A DNA stretch of 52,489 bases from Polyangiaceae bacterium (lineage in GTDB: Bacteria; Myxococcota_A; Polyangia; Polyangiales; Polyangiaceae). The translations under genes were made by a program, and so were the position numbers. Below the pieces are notes generated by a model. The model searched no databases, was not told the DNA's origin, and worked only from the letters and a program-made list of their open reading frames with translations. The stretch spans positions 1 through 52,489 of the forward strand of contig JAFGIS010000324.1 of assembly GCA_016929495.1 (NCBI GenBank), given 5' to 3'. This document shows positions 34,969 to 43,145 of this stretch, in pieces. Each line of letters opens with the position of its first letter. Position 1 is the stretch's first letter.

Positions 34969-36123
34969 TCAACCCGCCGGATCTCGGAACACCTGCTCCA
35001 GATGCCGCACGATTCGCGTGGCAGCGTGGCCGTCCCAGAGACGAGGGACCCGCCCGGTGACGGCGCCTGACATGGCCCTGCGGAAGGCCACCATCACACG
35101 TTCGCGCGAGACGCCGGCGAGCTGGTTCGTCCCTTCCTCGACAGTGACTGGCCTTTCGGTGTTCTCCCGGAGCGTGATGCACGGCACCCCGAGTACCGTC
35201 GTTTCCTCCTGGATCCCGCCGGAGTCCGTCAAGACGACACGAGCGCTCGAAAGGAGCTTCACGAACTCCAGGTATCCAACCGGCTCGCAAATACGCCAGC
35301 GGCTCTGCTCCAGAGCGAGGCCTGCCGCGTCGAGTCTGGCCTTGGTCCTCGGATGGATGGGGAAGACGAGAGGTAGCTCACGCGCAGCATGGTCCAGTGT
35401 ACCCACGAGCGTCGCCAGAGCGTCGGGGTCATCGACATTGCTCGGGCGGTGCAGCGTGACCACCCCGTACTGGTTCGGAGTCAGCCCGAGCTCGTCAAGA
35501 ATCGGCGAAGCCATCGCCTGCTCGCGGGCACCGAGCAAGGTGTCAATCATGACGTTCCCTACGAGCACCACGCGATCCGGTGAGACGCCCTCGTTGGCCA
35601 GATTGGTCACGCCCGAGGGTTCGGAGACGTACAGCACGTCCGACAGGTGGTCGGTGAGCTTGCGGTTGATTTCTTCGGGCATGTCGTCATCGAAGCTGCG
35701 AAGTCCCGCTTCCACATGGACGACGAGCGGACGCCGACGTGGCCCCCAACAAGTATGGAACGTCTCCCGTCGTGGAAGCTTCGCGGCTACCAACGCACAA
35801 GCGATCGTGGAGTTTACGTCTCCCACAACGAGAACGCAGTGCGGCTGCTGAGCCACCACGACGGCCTCGAACCCTTTCATGATCTCCGCCGTCTGTGCGG
35901 CATGGGATGCCGAGCCCACCCCTAGGTGGATCGAAGGAGCCGGAATGCCGAGCTGTTCGAAGAAAACCTGAGACAGCTTCGGGTCGTAGTGCTGGCCGGT
36001 GTGGACGATCTTGGCTTCGAACCTGGGGCACGCGGCAAACGCACGCATTACGGGCGCGACCTTCATGAAGTTCGGTCGCGCTCCAGCCACACAGAGGACT
36101 CTCGTCGGTATCAGATCACCCAT
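34969..36123 (-). CDS. wecB: UDP-N-acetylglucosamine 2-epimerase
   Basis: 384 aa from the ATG at 36123. The fold is GT-B-like, with the family hallmarks VAGARPNFMKVAPVM, HTGQHYDPKLSQVFFEQL, VVGDVNSTIACALVAAK, HVEAGLRSFDDDMPEEINR and GVVTLHRPSNVDD, and later TDSGGIQEETTVLGVPCITLR and ERPVTVEEGTNQLAG. It interconverts UDP-GlcNAc and UDP-ManNAc. There is an in-frame insertion of about 14 residues (PRRETFHTCWGPRRR) before the HVEAG motif, about 35730-35775, where homologues read LGIPVAHVEAG. Followed downstream in pathway order by the dehydrogenase at 36236-37561 on the same strand; the pair would provide UDP-ManNAcA. Confidence 0.93.
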   Translation of the reverse strand: MGDLIPTRVLCVAGARPNFMKVAPVMRAFAACPRFEAKIVHTGQHYDPKLSQVFFEQLGIPAPSIHLGVGSASHAAQTAEIMKGFEAVVVAQQPHCVLVVGDVNSTIACALVAAKLPRRETFHTCWGPRRRPLVVHVEAGLRSFDDDMPEEINRKLTDHLSDVLYVSEPSGVTNLANEGVSPDRVVLVGNVMIDTLLGAREQAMASPILDELGLTPNQYGVVTLHRPSNVDDPDALATLVGTLDHAARELPLVFPIHPRTKARLDAAGLALEQSRWRICEPVGYLEFVKLLSSARVVLTDSGGIQEETTVLGVPCITLRENTERPVTVEEGTNQLAGVSRERVMVAFRRAMSGAVTGRVPRLWDGHAATRIVRHLEQVFRDPAG

Positions 36124-36235
36124 TCGAGGACTTTCGACGAAGCACGGACCACTGCGGTCGTCCTCCGTCGGCACGACACGTGTCCAGTCTTTCAGACTCC
36201 GCCGTCACGGCATGTCTCCGACATGAACGCGTCCG

Positions 36236-37561
36236 CTACGCCTTGACCACGTTCTCTCGCGGCTCACGATAGACGCCGCGCGAATCCACGATGAGCCTAC
36301 TGTGCCGAGCGAGCATCTCGTAGTCGACGGCGCTGTGATCGGTGGCGATCAACACCGCGTCGAACTTGCCGAGAGCGTCGGCCGACAGCGGTACCGAGCG
36401 CATCTCGGGCAGGTTGGGCCAGGACCGCATGCCCGGCGCGACCGGTATGTGCGGGTCATGGTAGGCGACCTTCGCGCCGCGCTCGAGCAGGAGGCTGATG
36501 AGCTCGAATGAAGGGCTTTCCCGAGGGTCGTCGATGTCCTTCTTGTAGGCGATGCCGAGCACCAGCACGTTGCTGCTCTTGAGCGGCTTCTCTCGCTGAT
36601 TGAGTGCCTCTTGCAGTCGGTCCACGACATAGCGCGGCATGGACACATTGACTTCGCCCGCGAGCTCGATGAATCGAGTCGAGATACCGTACTCACGTGC
36701 CTTCCAGGTCAGGTAGAAGGGATCGAGCGGTATGCAGTGGCCGCCCAGGCCCGGCCCGGGGTTGAAACGCATGAAGCCGAAGGGCTTGGTGGAAGCAGCG
36801 TCCAGCACGTCCCAGACGTCGATTCCCATCCGCTCGTAGACGACCTTCAACTCGTTGACCAGGGCGATGTTGACACCTCGGAAGATGTTCTCGGTGAGCT
36901 TGGTGGCTTCCGCCACCCGTGCCGAACGAACCGGGACCACGCGGTCGAGCGCCTTGCCGTACAGAGCCGCCGCCACTTCGGTCGCCTCCGGGCCGACGCC
37001 ACCCACGACCTTTGGAATCGTGGCCGTGTTGAAGTTCTGGTTGCCCGGGTCCTCGCGTTCCGGGGAAAAGGCCAGCAGGAAGTCTTTGCCGCATTTGAGA
37101 CCGGACTTCTCGAGCAGGTCGTTCAGCAGTTCATCGGTCGTGCCTGGATAGGTCGTCGATTCGAGCACCACGAGCTGTCCCGGGCGGAGGCGTTTGGAGA
37201 CCGCCTCGCCGGTCCCGACCACGTACTTCATGTCGGGCTCCCGCTGGGGCGTCAGGGGCGTTGGAACGGCTATCATCAGCGCGTCTGGCTCGCGGAGCTT
37301 CTCGAAATCCGACGACGCAGCGAAAAGCCCGGATTGGTTCGCCAGGCGAACCCGATTCGCGCCCATGTGCATGATGTAGCTCTCGCCGCGAGCGAGCGCG
37401 TCGATCTTCTTCTGATCTACGTCGAACCCAGTCACCTTGACCTTGGCACGCTCGACGAACGTCAGTGCAAGGGGAAGCCCCACGTAGCCCATACCCACGA
37501 CACCCACATGGATCGATCCATCGGCGATCTTACGAAGCAGCTGGTCTTTGAGCTCGGTCAC
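36236..37561 (-). CDS. UDP-N-acetyl-hexosamine 6-dehydrogenase (UDP-sugar dehydrogenase)
   Basis: 441 aa from the GTG at 37561. The NAD-binding motif is GVVGMGYVGLPLALTF (GxGxxG), followed by GFDVDQKKI, the substrate-binding stretch STTYPGTT, FSPEREDPGN and the catalytic loop GGHCIPLDPFYL with Cys. The C-terminal part has LGIAYKKDIDDPRESPSFELI and VLIATDHSAVDY. By length and motifs it is of the WecC/WbpA/TviB type, oxidising UDP-ManNAc or UDP-GlcNAc to the uronic acid. A GTG five codons upstream (37576) is in frame, but the AAGGAGA at 37567-37573 fits the 37561 start. Next to the epimerase, it probably makes UDP-ManNAcA. Confidence 0.93.
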   Translation of the reverse strand: MTELKDQLLRKIADGSIHVGVVGMGYVGLPLALTFVERAKVKVTGFDVDQKKIDALARGESYIMHMGANRVRLANQSGLFAASSDFEKLREPDALMIAVPTPLTPQREPDMKYVVGTGEAVSKRLRPGQLVVLESTTYPGTTDELLNDLLEKSGLKCGKDFLLAFSPEREDPGNQNFNTATIPKVVGGVGPEATEVAAALYGKALDRVVPVRSARVAEATKLTENIFRGVNIALVNELKVVYERMGIDVWDVLDAASTKPFGFMRFNPGPGLGGHCIPLDPFYLTWKAREYGISTRFIELAGEVNVSMPRYVVDRLQEALNQREKPLKSSNVLVLGIAYKKDIDDPRESPSFELISLLLERGAKVAYHDPHIPVAPGMRSWPNLPEMRSVPLSADALGKFDAVLIATDHSAVDYEMLARHSRLIVDSRGVYREPRENVVKA

Positions 37562-37566
37562 GCGAT

Positions 37567-37573
37567 TCTCCTT
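37567..37573 (-). promoter_or_regulatory. Ribosome binding site deciding the dehydrogenase start
   Basis: AAGGAGA on the minus strand, five bases before the GTG at 37561. If the GTG at 37576 were the start, this element would lie inside the coding sequence. Confidence 0.65.
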
Positions 37574-38343
37574 CACTCAATCGGACAAGTACTGGCTATC
37601 GAGTGCCGAGGCAAGCATTCCGAATGGCCGCGATAGTCCTTTTGGCGCCTCGTCGGTGGCCGCCAGAATGTAGCCAGGAAGGGAAGGCCGGCGCCGCTGG
37701 TCTCCGGAACGGGCTTCGCCGACAGAGAATGGCAGAGCCACAGGTTCGCGCATACAACGCCGACCGGCCGCTCATCCACTGGTTCGGTTCGCGGTGGCAC
37801 CAGACTCCGAGGAACCGACTCCAGCCGACTCCATGATTCCTGCAGCCGGAGGCGCGGGCTGGTGTCCTGTCTCCCCCAAACCGCCTCGTCTGACCCACGG
37901 CACCCCTTCATGGTCGGTCGTCGTTTCCAACAAGACGATGCGCTGCATCCTGCACGAGCGTTGCCAGTGCGGCGACGTCGTCGCGCTCGATGACCTCTCG
38001 TGTGGCCCCGCGGACTCCAAGACCCAGGCACGCTTTCGCACTGAGGGCTTCTGTGCTCGATCGGGGCGAGCGGCTCATTGGGTGCGGCTAGCGTCCTGTC
38101 TGCGTGATTCGCCGCGCAATCCGACGGCCTCGAAATAGGCGAAGCCGTCGAGTGCTGCTGCCGACGTCCTCGGTCTCAGCCAGTACATGGGTTGCCTGTT
38201 GTGCCCTGTCTTGAAAACAGGGCATGGACACGTCTGGTTGCAGTGCGCGGCCGGCTGAGGACCGGGGTAGGTGCTACGCCATCGACCAGTCCTAGCGGAT
38301 GTCGGATTGACATCGGTCCCTGCTCCGCCTACACGAGTCGACT
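37574..38343. other. Non-coding region of about 770 nt at the right edge of the polysaccharide locus
   Basis: It separates the divergent dehydrogenase and the DNA-binding gene and includes the second copy of the dispersed repeat (38087-38228). The rest has only short Arg/Pro-rich frames with no domains. It presumably carries the promoter for the epimerase-dehydrogenase pair. Confidence 0.45.
38087..38228 (+). repeat. Dispersed repeat element, copy B
   Basis: About 142 bp similar over its length to the minus-strand copy at 17932-18076. It begins GCTAGCGTCCTGTCTGCG and contains a conserved inner hairpin (CGACGGC pairing with GCCGTCG, loop about 7-13) at about 38121-38150. It ends with an 8-bp stem (TGCCCTGT with ACAGGGCA, 7-nt loop, 38202-38224). 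Relative to copy A, stem positions 4/22 and 6/20 change together from G-C to C-G, so pairing is kept. The outer part of the first stem is decayed and the right end lacks CTAG, so this looks like an older copy. Confidence 0.75.
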
Positions 38344-38805
38344 ATGACGCCTTCCGCCACTGAACAGATCCGCAAGCGCATCGAGAGTTTTGTCCTGGGA
38401 CTGGACGAGATGATCCGGGCCGCGTCGCTCGAAGTCGTCCGGCAGGGGCTTCTCGGGCCTGGAGCCCTGCCAACCCCCAGCCGGCGAGCGAAGGGACGTC
38501 TCGCGCTGCCCGCTGTGGCGCGACAAAAGCCGCAGCGGAGCGCATCCGTGGCGGTGCGCGCCAGGGGTCGCGGCGCTTCGGCTCCCGGTTCCCGGGGCAA
38601 ACGCACCAAGCGGACCGGGGACCAGCTCGACGCCCTCGTCGCCAGCGTGCACAAGTACATTGCAAAGCACCCCGGCCAGCGCATGGAACAGATCGCAGCG
38701 GGAATGAAGGTGCCGAGCAAGGAGCTGACCCTGCCGATCCAGAAGCTCAAGGGGCGCCTGAAGACAAAGGGTCAGAAGCGGGCGACCTCATACTTCGCGA
38801 AGTAG
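38344..38805 (+). CDS. Putative DNA-binding protein with basic linker and C-terminal helix-turn-helix-like part
   Basis: 153 aa. The N-terminus (1-40) is helical (EQIRKRIESFVLGLDEMIRAASLEVV). Residues 42-95 are a basic, disordered Ala/Arg/Pro-rich stretch (RRAKGRLALPAVARQKPQRS). The C-terminal 60 residues (LDALVASVHKYIAKHPGQRMEQIAAGMKVPSKELTLPIQKLKGRLKTKGQKRATSYF) look like a winged helix: a helix, MEQIAAGMKVPSKEL as the turn and recognition pair, then a wing ending in basic residues. No ribosome binding site is evident. I recognise the pattern as common in myxobacterial hypothetical proteins, but do not know a function. Confidence 0.65.
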   Translation: MTPSATEQIRKRIESFVLGLDEMIRAASLEVVRQGLLGPGALPTPSRRAKGRLALPAVARQKPQRSASVAVRARGRGASAPGSRGKRTKRTGDQLDALVASVHKYIAKHPGQRMEQIAAGMKVPSKELTLPIQKLKGRLKTKGQKRATSYFAK

Positions 38806-38952
38806 CCGTAGACGGCCAACCGCAACGACGCGGCGCATCAGCGATGCCGGTCTGTGTGCGACGCAGGGCGTCGGGGTGTCCGTTCGAACGCTGGCACGCC
38901 GGTCCAGCACTTGCGGTCGCCGGACGTTTGCCCGTACCGTGGTGAACCCGCC

Positions 38953-39417
38953 ATGCTGCTCTGTCGCAAGACCGATTTCGCTCGCTACGCGATCCTCCAC
39001 CCCCGACTCGAGGCGCTGGCACGGCTGCTCGACACGCAGGACTTCGCGGCCCTGCCCGAAGGGCGCCACGACTTGCTCGGAGACGACCTATACGTCGTCT
39101 GCGCGCCGCAAGCCGTGACGCGCCCATCGGCGCTGCTCGAAGCGCACCGGTGCTACGTGGACGTCCAGTGGGTCGTCGGGGGGACTGAGGAGATGGGTTG
39201 GGCTCCGCTCGCGTCCCTGTCCACCGAGGATGCGCCGTACGACGCTGAGCGCGACATCGTGTTCTTTCGCGATCCGCCGCTCAGCGTGTACCGGGTGACC
39301 GCGGGGTGCCTGGCCGTGTTCTTCCCGGAGGATGCCCATGCGCCGCTGCTCGGCGACGGGCATCGGGTCCACAAGTGCGTATTCAAGGTGCGGCTCGATT
39401 CCGCCGCCGGGCCCTGA
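38953..39417 (+). CDS. YhcH/YjgK/YiaL-family protein (DUF386)
   Basis: 154 aa from the ATG at 38953. The family, a cupin-like beta fold, is recognisable by the stretch EGRHDLLGDDLYVVCAPQ, LLEAHRCYVDVQWVVGGTEEMGW and VTAGCLAVFFPEDAHAPLLGDGHRVHKCVFKVRL; the conserved metal or substrate residues H (EAHRCYVDVQ), E and D, H (PEDAHAP) and the C-terminal K (HKCVFKV) are in place. Members are linked to sialic acid or N-acetylneuraminate anomer handling and biofilm formation; the substrate here is unknown. It ends 20 nt from the convergent metF. Confidence 0.85.
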   Translation: MLLCRKTDFARYAILHPRLEALARLLDTQDFAALPEGRHDLLGDDLYVVCAPQAVTRPSALLEAHRCYVDVQWVVGGTEEMGWAPLASLSTEDAPYDAERDIVFFRDPPLSVYRVTAGCLAVFFPEDAHAPLLGDGHRVHKCVFKVRLDSAAGP

Positions 39418-39436
39418 GAGCACGAGCAAGCCCCCC

Positions 39437-40312
39437 TCAACGACCGTGCGCGCGAAGAGCCCCCACGATCATGCGCGTCGCAGGGCTCCTGTTCAGCGTG
39501 AAGAAGTGGATCCCTGGCACACCGCGCGCCAAGAGCTCCATGCACTGCACGGTGGCGTGGGCCACTCCCAGCTGCATTACGGCCTGTGGATCACCCTTGG
39601 TGCGTTCGAGCTCGAGAGCCAGTCGCATGGGGATAGTCGCACCGCATAGGCGGACGAACCGCTGAATTTGATCGAGGTTGGTGATGGGCATGATGCCCGG
39701 AACGATCGGCACGTTGATCCCAGCCTTGCGTGCGCGCTCGACGAAGTCGAAGTAGAAAGCATTGTCGAAGAAGAGCTGCGAGATCACGAAGTCGCAGCCG
39801 GCGTCGACTTTGTGCTTGAGGTGCAGCAAGTCGGCATCGCGCGATGGCGTCTCCACGTGCCCCTCGGGATACCCTGCACAGCCGGTGCAGAAGCCGCTGC
39901 CCTTCTCGGCGATCAACTCGACGAGCTCGGACGCATGTCGCAATCCGCCATCGGTGGGCGTGAAGTTGGTCTGACCCTGCGGCGGATCGCCCCGCAACGC
40001 CAGCACGTTCTCTATGCGTGCCGCGGCGAGGCGATCCAGGATTTCCATCAGTTCACGCCGCGTATGTCCGACGCAGGTCAGGTGCGCCATGGCCTCGATG
40101 CCGGTCCGCTCCTTGATGCTCGTAACCAACTCGATGGTGCGATCGCGGGTGCTGCCACCTGCGCCGTAGGTCACCGAGACGAAGCCGGGCTCGAGCGGAC
40201 GGAGCTCTTCGAGGGTCTGCCACAACTGCTTTGCTCCCTCTTCGGTCTTGGGTGGGAAGAACTCGAAGGAGAAGCAGGGCTTGGACGGATTGAGGCGACT
40301 ACGGACCTTCAC
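39437..40312 (-). CDS. metF: Methylenetetrahydrofolate reductase
   Basis: 291 aa, GTG start with GGGAG close upstream. It is a TIM barrel with typical blocks FSFEFFPPKTEEG, VSVTYGAGGSTRDRT, AHLTCVGHTRREL, NVLALRGDPP, CAGYPEGH, LKHKVDAGCDFVISQLFFDN and PIVPGIMPITN. The conserved Glu (near EFFPPK), Asp (RGDPP) and FAD-binding residues are present. It reduces 5,10-methylene-THF to 5-methyl-THF for methionine synthesis, with FADH2/NADH. Only the catalytic domain exists, as usual in bacteria. It is unrelated to the neighbours and probably a housekeeping gene at the locus edge. Confidence 0.96.
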   Translation of the reverse strand: MKVRSRLNPSKPCFSFEFFPPKTEEGAKQLWQTLEELRPLEPGFVSVTYGAGGSTRDRTIELVTSIKERTGIEAMAHLTCVGHTRRELMEILDRLAAARIENVLALRGDPPQGQTNFTPTDGGLRHASELVELIAEKGSGFCTGCAGYPEGHVETPSRDADLLHLKHKVDAGCDFVISQLFFDNAFYFDFVERARKAGINVPIVPGIMPITNLDQIQRFVRLCGATIPMRLALELERTKGDPQAVMQLGVAHATVQCMELLARGVPGIHFFTLNRSPATRMIVGALRAHGR

Positions 40313-40543
40313 GCTCCCTACATGGCCGATAGGACGGCGGACGTCGAGGCGCTGGGTGGACCGCGCGGGGCAAACGCGCGTAGCTACTCGGTGGCTCGGG
40401 CAAGTGCAGGCTCCGCGCCACAGGTCGGCCGAGCGATTCGGCGTTGGATACCGCTCGCGCCGAGCGAAACACCAGCTTCATTCACGCGAGATAGACCCCT
40501 GACGACGGCAGCTTGCCGACGCTGATCGAAACGCTGTCGACGG

Positions 40544-40744
40544 GTGCGACGCGCGATCTGCTATGACAATACGCTTTCGGTTTGGCACGGCTGCGGGCTA
40601 CTCGGCCCGTGGCTGGAAACGGAGCAGCGGGCCGGCGGCGGCATCTGCGTGGACCAGCGGACCGATGCGACCAACTGCGGCTCATGCGGTCACGCTTGCA
40701 GCGCAGGTCAGTACTGTTCCACAGGCGCCTGCCTGAGCAGCTAG
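40544..40744 (+). pseudogene. Fragment of a Cys-rich myxobacterial surface protein
   Basis: A 66-codon open frame whose C-terminal half, CVDQRTDATNCGSCGHACSAGQYCSTGAC, has the spacing of the repeated Cys module (DxxNCGxCGxxCxxGxxCxxGxC) found in large secreted proteins of Myxococcota. The N-terminal half shows no signal peptide, and the frame ends after one module; known proteins have several modules after a long N-terminal domain. It is therefore probably a leftover of a deleted gene, although a small expressed protein is possible. It ends 5 nt before the SRPBCC-like gene. Confidence 0.5.
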
Positions 40745-40748
40745 CACC

Positions 40749-41276
40749 ATGCACATCACCAACATCCACCACCGATCCTGGCCCGTACCGGCCGAAGCTG
40801 TCGGCGCCTTGCTCGACACCCTCTCGAGTTCGGACGATCGCCTCTGGCCGGTCTCGCGCTGGCTGCCGATGACCCTCGACGCAGGCCTCTCTGTCGGCAG
40901 CCGCGGGGGACACGGGCCGGTCCGCTACAGGGTGGTTCGGTACGTTCCGGGCAGTGAGGTCGTCTTCGAGTTCGACCCAGACGCCGGACTGCTCCGTGGT
41001 TGCCGTGGTACCCACGCGTTCTACGTCACGGCGAAGGACGGCACGACCACGCTCCGGCACGTCATCGACATGCACGCTCCGCTCGGACCAGCCTTGCGCT
41101 GGGCGCTGCTGGTCCGTCCCATGCACGACGCTCTTCTCGAGGATGCCCTCGACGGCGTGGAGGCCACGCTGACAGGCAGTGTGGCCAAGCCCTACGTGTG
41201 GCCTTGGCGCGTCAAGTACCTGCGCAAGCTCGCTCGGCGCCGCCAGAATGCGAGCCCACGGGGTTCGGTCTCCTAA
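40749..41276 (+). CDS. SRPBCC-like (START/polyketide cyclase fold) protein
   Basis: 175 aa. The pattern of beta strands and the C-terminal helix fits the SRPBCC (polyketide cyclase-like) fold: it opens VHIT-type strand, MHITNIHHRSWPVPAEAVGALLDTL, then VSRWLPMTLDAGLSVGSRGGHGPVRYRVVRYVPGSEVVFEFDP, RGTHAFYVTAKDGTTTLRHVIDMHAPLG and a long helix RPMHDALLEDALDGVEATL. A basic tail ends the protein. Proteins like this bind hydrophobic ligands; no specific function is known. It starts 5 nt after the Cys-rich fragment. Confidence 0.7.
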   Translation: MHITNIHHRSWPVPAEAVGALLDTLSSSDDRLWPVSRWLPMTLDAGLSVGSRGGHGPVRYRVVRYVPGSEVVFEFDPDAGLLRGCRGTHAFYVTAKDGTTTLRHVIDMHAPLGPALRWALLVRPMHDALLEDALDGVEATLTGSVAKPYVWPWRVKYLRKLARRRQNASPRGSVS

Positions 41277-41428
41277 CCCGCTGACCCTTCGGCCGAAAGC
41301 CCGCCGAGCAGCGGAGACCACGCTGCCACGCTGTCGCAACGGCCGCCGCGCTCGTGGCGCTTGTTCGGCCGCGCCGCAAGATCAGCGCAGAACCGCCGCC
41401 AGCTTTGCGGTAGGCTCGCCGCCGGCCT

Positions 41429-43078
41429 TTGCCTGCTCTTTCCTTGCCGCCGCACGCACGCGCACAAGCCGCTTCTGCTCGCGCTGTTGCTCAGCGCGCG
41501 CCTCGATCACTGGCCCCAACCCTCATGGGCCTCGCCCTGCTCGGCGCGCACACCTTCGACGCGGCGAGTGCTCGTTGCGAGCCGGCTCGGACGGATCCGG
41601 TCGCGGCTACGCCGCCTCCTGCCACGGCGCCCGTAGCAGGCGCGGTCTCGGCCGACGACGCCAAGCCCTCCGCCGACGATCTTCCAGCGCACACGCTGCG
41701 CACCACGGCCACGCTCGGCGTCATGCTCGGCGGCTTTTCGGCGGGCTACTGGCTCACGCGGCGCACGAAGGTCGAGGGCTGGGACTTCTTCGATTTCGGA
41801 GCGCGCCTCGACAAAAACGCGTGGAAGTTCGACAACAACAGCCTGGTCGTCAACTTCCTGCTCCATCCCCTCTCGGGCGCGGCGACCTATGCGATAGCAC
41901 GGGCCAATCACCATGGAGCTCTCGTGTCGGCGGGCTTCTCCATGGCCTCCTCGTACCTCTGGGAGTCGGTGTTCGAGTACCGGTCGAAGGTCAGTCTCAA
42001 CGACATGATCGTGACCGCGCCCGGAGGGCTTGCGCTCGGCGAGTTCTTGCACCAGCTCGGGCTCTACCTCGACACGGCGGCCGAGCCTGGTGTGGGGATG
42101 GGCGTTCTGCAGTGGTCGGTCAGCCCCTTCGTGCAGTTCGACCGCGTGCTGGACGGCCGGGACCACGCGGCGGCGCCCGAGCGCGACGCGCTCGGACTCA
42201 CCAGAGCGATCTGGCACGACTTCTCCTTTGCGGGCTCGGTCGGAGCCTCGAGCGAGGTCGGACGCCTGGCGGCTGGCGACAGACCGTACACGCGGGTCGA
42301 CGGTTCGATTCGGGCTCGCCTGGCCACGATCCCGGGCTATCTGCGCTCCGGTCGCTTCGAGCGGTGGTTCTACAACTTCGATGTGACCGCTTTCGATGTC
42401 GGCTTCGAGGACTCCAAGCACGGCGTCGGCCTGCTCGCTGTCAGCGATGGGCTGCTCGCCGGCTATCACTACCAGGATATCGCCGGGCCGAGCGGGGCGC
42501 GGCGCGGCGTGGCCGTCACGACAGGAGCGAGCCTTGGCTTCGACTATCTGGACTCCCGCGCCAGCTCGTTTCGCGAGCAGCTTGGCGTTTTCCATCTGCC
42601 TGGCCCTGCCTTGGACTGGCACCTTCAGCGTGGTCGATTCCGTGGCTCGCTCCGCGCCCGGGCTCACCCTGACTTCGGGGGCGTCTCCGGCATGACCTAC
42701 GACGAGTGGAGCCTCTTGCACCCCAAAGAGCGTGGCAAGTACATCCTGCGCAACATGGGCTACTACTACGCGTGGGGAGGATCGGGAAGTCTTGGCCTCG
42801 ATGTCGAGGCCGGCCCGTTTCGCGTCCAGGGTGACCTCTACTATGGTCGCTACCGTTCCGAGGAGGGGCTTGGTCGCTGGCAGGAGCGTGTCACTCTGGA
42901 CGCCCCCGCTGGCACGCAAGCCATGCTGGTGCGGGCGAGCCTGGACGTACGGCCCCCGGGATCTCCAATTGCCGTCGGGGCGCAGAGTTCTGCCCGCTAC
43001 TGGGAGTCGTGGGTGGGCGAGGTCTTCGGGCGTGCGCAGGTCGTGACGCACGTGCTGCGTCTTTGTGCGACCTTCTAG
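41429..43078 (+). CDS. DUF3943-like outer membrane-associated protein (paralogue 1)
   Basis: 549 aa from the TTG at 41429; the ATG at 41525 is an alternative start, but the export-signal-like hydrophobic run (LAPTLMGLALLGAHTFDAASA) needs a longer N-terminus. After about 100 residues there are the DUF3943 blocks: WKFDNNSLVVNFLLHPLSGAATYAIARANHHG, SSYLWESVFEYRSKVSLNDMIVT and ALGEFLHQLGLYL, followed by beta-rich repeats to a terminal aromatic residue (HVLRLCATF), as in outer membrane barrels. Paralogue of the convergent gene at 43146-44750. The role is unknown; an outer-membrane beta-barrel is my inference. Confidence 0.8.
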   Translation: MPALSLPPHARAQAASARAVAQRAPRSLAPTLMGLALLGAHTFDAASARCEPARTDPVAATPPPATAPVAGAVSADDAKPSADDLPAHTLRTTATLGVMLGGFSAGYWLTRRTKVEGWDFFDFGARLDKNAWKFDNNSLVVNFLLHPLSGAATYAIARANHHGALVSAGFSMASSYLWESVFEYRSKVSLNDMIVTAPGGLALGEFLHQLGLYLDTAAEPGVGMGVLQWSVSPFVQFDRVLDGRDHAAAPERDALGLTRAIWHDFSFAGSVGASSEVGRLAAGDRPYTRVDGSIRARLATIPGYLRSGRFERWFYNFDVTAFDVGFEDSKHGVGLLAVSDGLLAGYHYQDIAGPSGARRGVAVTTGASLGFDYLDSRASSFREQLGVFHLPGPALDWHLQRGRFRGSLRARAHPDFGGVSGMTYDEWSLLHPKERGKYILRNMGYYYAWGGSGSLGLDVEAGPFRVQGDLYYGRYRSEEGLGRWQERVTLDAPAGTQAMLVRASLDVRPPGSPIAVGAQSSARYWESWVGEVFGRAQVVTHVLRLCATF

Positions 43079-43094
43079 CGGGGCTCCGCCCCGC
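43078..43094. terminator. GC hairpin between convergent genes
   Basis: A 7-bp perfect stem (GCGGGGC with GCCCCGC, loop TCC) starts at the stop codon of the first DUF3943 gene. It probably terminates transcription from that side; no T-run follows on the plus strand. Confidence 0.55.
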
Positions 43095-43145
43095 GTCGAC
43101 AGTCAAGAGCCGTGAGTCAGGAGCCCGGAATCGGCGCAGCCGAGG

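Noticed and set aside
41507..43051. Minus-strand 514-codon frame opposite the first DUF3943 gene
   Set aside because: It is an antisense shadow of a high-GC gene, with charged low-complexity content and no domain.
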